DNA of 15,115 nucleotides from Candidatus Adiutrix sp. (GTDB taxonomy: Bacteria; Desulfobacterota; Desulfarculia; Adiutricales; Adiutricaceae). The notes under the pieces were generated by a model, which searched no databases, was not told the origin of the DNA, and worked only from the letters and a program-made list of their open reading frames with translations. The translations under genes and the position numbers were made by a program. Where the stretch lies: positions 1 to 15,115 of the forward strand of contig JAITBV010000182.1 in NCBI GenBank assembly GCA_031283395.1, in the 5' to 3' direction. This document shows, piece after piece, positions 13,773 through 15,115 of this stretch. Each line of letters opens with the position of its first letter. Position 1 is the stretch's first letter.

Positions 13773-14039
13773 ATGGCCGCTTCCAAGCACATTTCCACGC
13801 CTAAAGGCGTGTGCTCCAAAAAGATTCATTTTGAACTGGAGGATGGGGTGATCCGCCGCCTGGGTTTTAAGGGCGGTTGCCCGGGCAATCTTAAGGGCTT
13901 AAGCCGGTTGGCCGAAGGCCGCCCGGCCAGGGAGTTGATAGGGCTTTTGGCCGGCCTGACTTGCGGGAACAAAGAAACATCCTGCCCGGATCAACTGGCC
14001 CGGGCCCTGGACAGGGCTTTGAAGCGGAAGGGCGGGTGA
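13773..14039 (+). CDS. TSCPD-domain protein (TIGR03905-like)
   Basis: This 88-aa protein carries the TSCPD domain, a small Cys-containing domain also found at the C-terminus of some B12-dependent ribonucleotide reductases; the stand-alone version has no established role. Features are the opening TPKGVCSKKIHFELEDGVI, GGCPGNLKGLSRL (Cys 37), GLTCGNKETSCPDQLARAL with Cys 66 and the name-giving TSCPD. The three cysteines suggest metal binding. The length agrees with the stand-alone family. AGGAGG (13757-13762) lies 10 nt before ATG, and a good terminator begins 6 nt after the stop. Confidence 0.9.
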   Translation: MAASKHISTPKGVCSKKIHFELEDGVIRRLGFKGGCPGNLKGLSRLAEGRPARELIGLLAGLTCGNKETSCPDQLARALDRALKRKGG

Positions 14040-14044
14040 GGCAA

Positions 14045-14070
14045 AAAGCCCGGCTGGACCGGGCTTTCTT
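14045..14070 (+). terminator. Intrinsic terminator after the TSCPD gene
   Basis: AAAGCCCGG (14045-14053), loop CTGGA, CCGGGCTTT (14059-14067), then CTT. With the five A in front (14043-14047) it can also act on the - strand, so it may end the 14136-15114 transcript as well. Confidence 0.8.
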
Positions 14071-14135
14071 GTCAGTTCCCGGGGGCGGCGAGCTAAGCCC
14101 AGGCTTTACATCGCTCTAATCGGGTGATAAATCCA

Positions 14136-14891
14136 TCAATCGTCAGCCGCCACATATGGATTGTGTTCACGTAAAGGCAACGAAGAAAAAAGTGCTCTGC
14201 CGGCGGCCAAGACCTCCGCTTCAGTTTCGATAGGCAAGCGGTCACGGGCCACCGGCGTTTCGTTTCGCCAAAATTTTTGCCCCACGCTCAAAAAACGGTC
14301 AATGGTCTGATCAATCAAAGGATAACTGATGGCCTCGGCCTCGACCACAATATGGAGACCCACTCCATAGCGGTAGGAACGATCCGGTTGGAAAGAATCA
14401 AATACCTCCGGCGGCTCGTTGGCAATGATTTCACGTTCCAACTGGTGACAATAATCTCGAAAAGTAAGACCGCCAAATTGGGGGTATTGAATCGGATTTT
14501 TGGGTAGCCAGGTATAGGTTCGAACCTTGCCTCTGGCATCACGTTCGTGGGGAATAGAGTCCATCTTGAATTCTTCTTCACGTTCCGCAAGCGATAGCCC
14601 AGCATAAGCCATCTCGAAGGCCCGTGACTCAATTTCACCCCAGAACATTTCGCGGGCGGTGACGATGTAGGCATTCCATATCTCGTACTTGTGACGCCCC
14701 AAAAAGACAAAATCAAACCATTGGTTGCAGATTACCGGCTCTTTTGGCTCAAGCAAAAGCGCGTCACTGGTAAAACGACCGCCATAAAGTTCGCGGTCGC
14801 GCTCAATCCGTTGACGCAACTTGAAACCTGCGGCAGAACGCTTAGTTTGTGATAGAGCGCTAAAATAGCGATGTCTTTTACGGGGTTTCAT
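14136..14891 (-). CDS. Hypothetical protein, 251 aa, next to a RhuM-like gene
   Basis: This soluble-looking protein is not recognised. There is no signal peptide or membrane helix. The N-terminus is strongly basic (MKPRKRHRYFSALSQTKRSA), which suits nucleic acid binding. The middle is rich in aromatic residues and acids (CNQWFDFVFLGRHKYEIWNAY, about residues 55-75; GEIESRAFEMAYAGLSLAEREEEF). A later segment, YGVGLHIVVEAEAISYPLIDQ, looks like a beta strand followed by a helix. Its ATG lies 4 nt after the stop of the RhuM-like gene on the same strand, so the two are translationally linked and may work together. Base composition is lower in GC than the housekeeping genes, which hints at an accessory origin. 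No function is proposed. Confidence 0.75.
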   Translation of the reverse strand: MKPRKRHRYFSALSQTKRSAAGFKLRQRIERDRELYGGRFTSDALLLEPKEPVICNQWFDFVFLGRHKYEIWNAYIVTAREMFWGEIESRAFEMAYAGLSLAEREEEFKMDSIPHERDARGKVRTYTWLPKNPIQYPQFGGLTFRDYCHQLEREIIANEPPEVFDSFQPDRSYRYGVGLHIVVEAEAISYPLIDQTIDRFLSVGQKFWRNETPVARDRLPIETEAEVLAAGRALFSSLPLREHNPYVAADD

Positions 14892-14895
14892 AAGC

Positions 14896-15115
14896 TTACC
14901 GCTTCACTGATTGTCTGGCCAAGTCTTCTAGCTCTTTCATCATTTCCGCTTCACCGATAGCTTCTTTTTCAGCTCGCCGTTTGGTGGCGTAGAGCCCATA
15001 TTCTTCTTTGGCCCGGCCGTCGGCCTTCTTCTTGCTGATCCGGCCGGAATCCTCCAACACTTGACGCTCGTTGAACTTTAAAAATTCATCCAGCTTACTC
15101 TGCCAATCCTTCATG
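14896..15115 (-). CDS. RhuM-family protein, C-terminal part, cut by the window edge
   Basis: The frame is open to the right edge; the Met at 15114 is probably internal. The 72 visible residues begin MKDWQSKLDEFLKFNERQVL, then SGRISKKKADGRAKEEYGLY, which resembles the conserved end of RhuM-family (virulence RhuM) proteins, where an (M)TMKDW..KLD.FL.FNE motif is followed by a G.IS...A...A..EY segment. The tail is longer and more charged than I expect from that family. RhuM-like proteins occur in accessory and prophage-like regions of many bacteria and lack a firm function. The gene is followed after 4 nt by the 251-aa hypothetical gene, forming an operon. Confidence 0.7.
   Translation of the reverse strand, partial: MKDWQSKLDEFLKFNERQVLEDSGRISKKKADGRAKEEYGLYATKRRAEKEAIGEAEMMKELEDLARQSVKR

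Noticed and set aside
1..15115. Avoidance of GAATTC as sign of an active EcoRI-type system
   Set aside because: I see about four GAATTC sites, close to random expectation for 15 kb, and the fused enzyme's target is unknown.

Overview
This window reads as chromosomal DNA of a GC-rich Gram-negative bacterium. A sulfate-reducer-like deltaproteobacterium (Desulfobacterota) fits best. The reasons are lipoproteins with lipoboxes, a three-gene proton-translocating transhydrogenase, a MenG/UbiE-type quinone methyltransferase, a candidate sigma-54 promoter and a TSCPD-domain protein. That placement is inference from gene content; there is no rRNA gene here to fix it.

Left part (1-8300), GC-rich housekeeping DNA. 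The + strand carries the 3' part of metK (S-adenosylmethionine synthetase), then a two-half M16 zinc peptidase of 891 aa. Converging on it from the - strand is a tight operon: pntAa-pntAb-pntB (4-nt overlaps), then a ubiE/menG-type methyltransferase and a second class I methyltransferase. A good sigma-70-type promoter lies just upstream of pntAa. The operon joins NAD(P)H redox balance to quinone methylation.

Middle (8287-9720). Two small - strand lipoprotein genes, one glycine-zipper and one His/Pro-rich, share a nearly identical translation leader. They sit between a strong intrinsic terminator and a candidate sigma-54 promoter. Upstream is mgsA (methylglyoxal synthase), with its own sigma-70-like promoter and a set of ATATGG/CCATAT half-sites at the expected transcription start.

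Accessory island (about 9720-12100), clearly AT-richer. An XRE-family regulator (-) is divergent from a 442-aa protein (+) that joins an N-terminal GIY-YIG/T5orf172-like nuclease domain to an M.EcoRI-type adenine DNA methyltransferase. The 218-bp divergent region has overlapping -35 boxes, three copies of a GTCTTTTAG-type box, a 12-bp perfect inverted repeat and two CCTTGAAGG palindromes two helical turns apart. This looks like a controller-regulated, single-chain restriction-modification or related defence module, and it is the most interesting item here. Right after it lies a tiny Cys-rich ORF with a strong ribosome binding site and an in-frame amber codon. A 14-bp inverted repeat places its start region in a loop.

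Right part (12107-15115). This holds a DUF2846-like lipoprotein, a REP-like hairpin repeat, a single-pass membrane protein of unknown function, a TSCPD-domain protein with a clear terminator, and on the - strand an unrecognised 251-aa protein downstream of the C-terminal piece of a RhuM-family protein that runs off the window.
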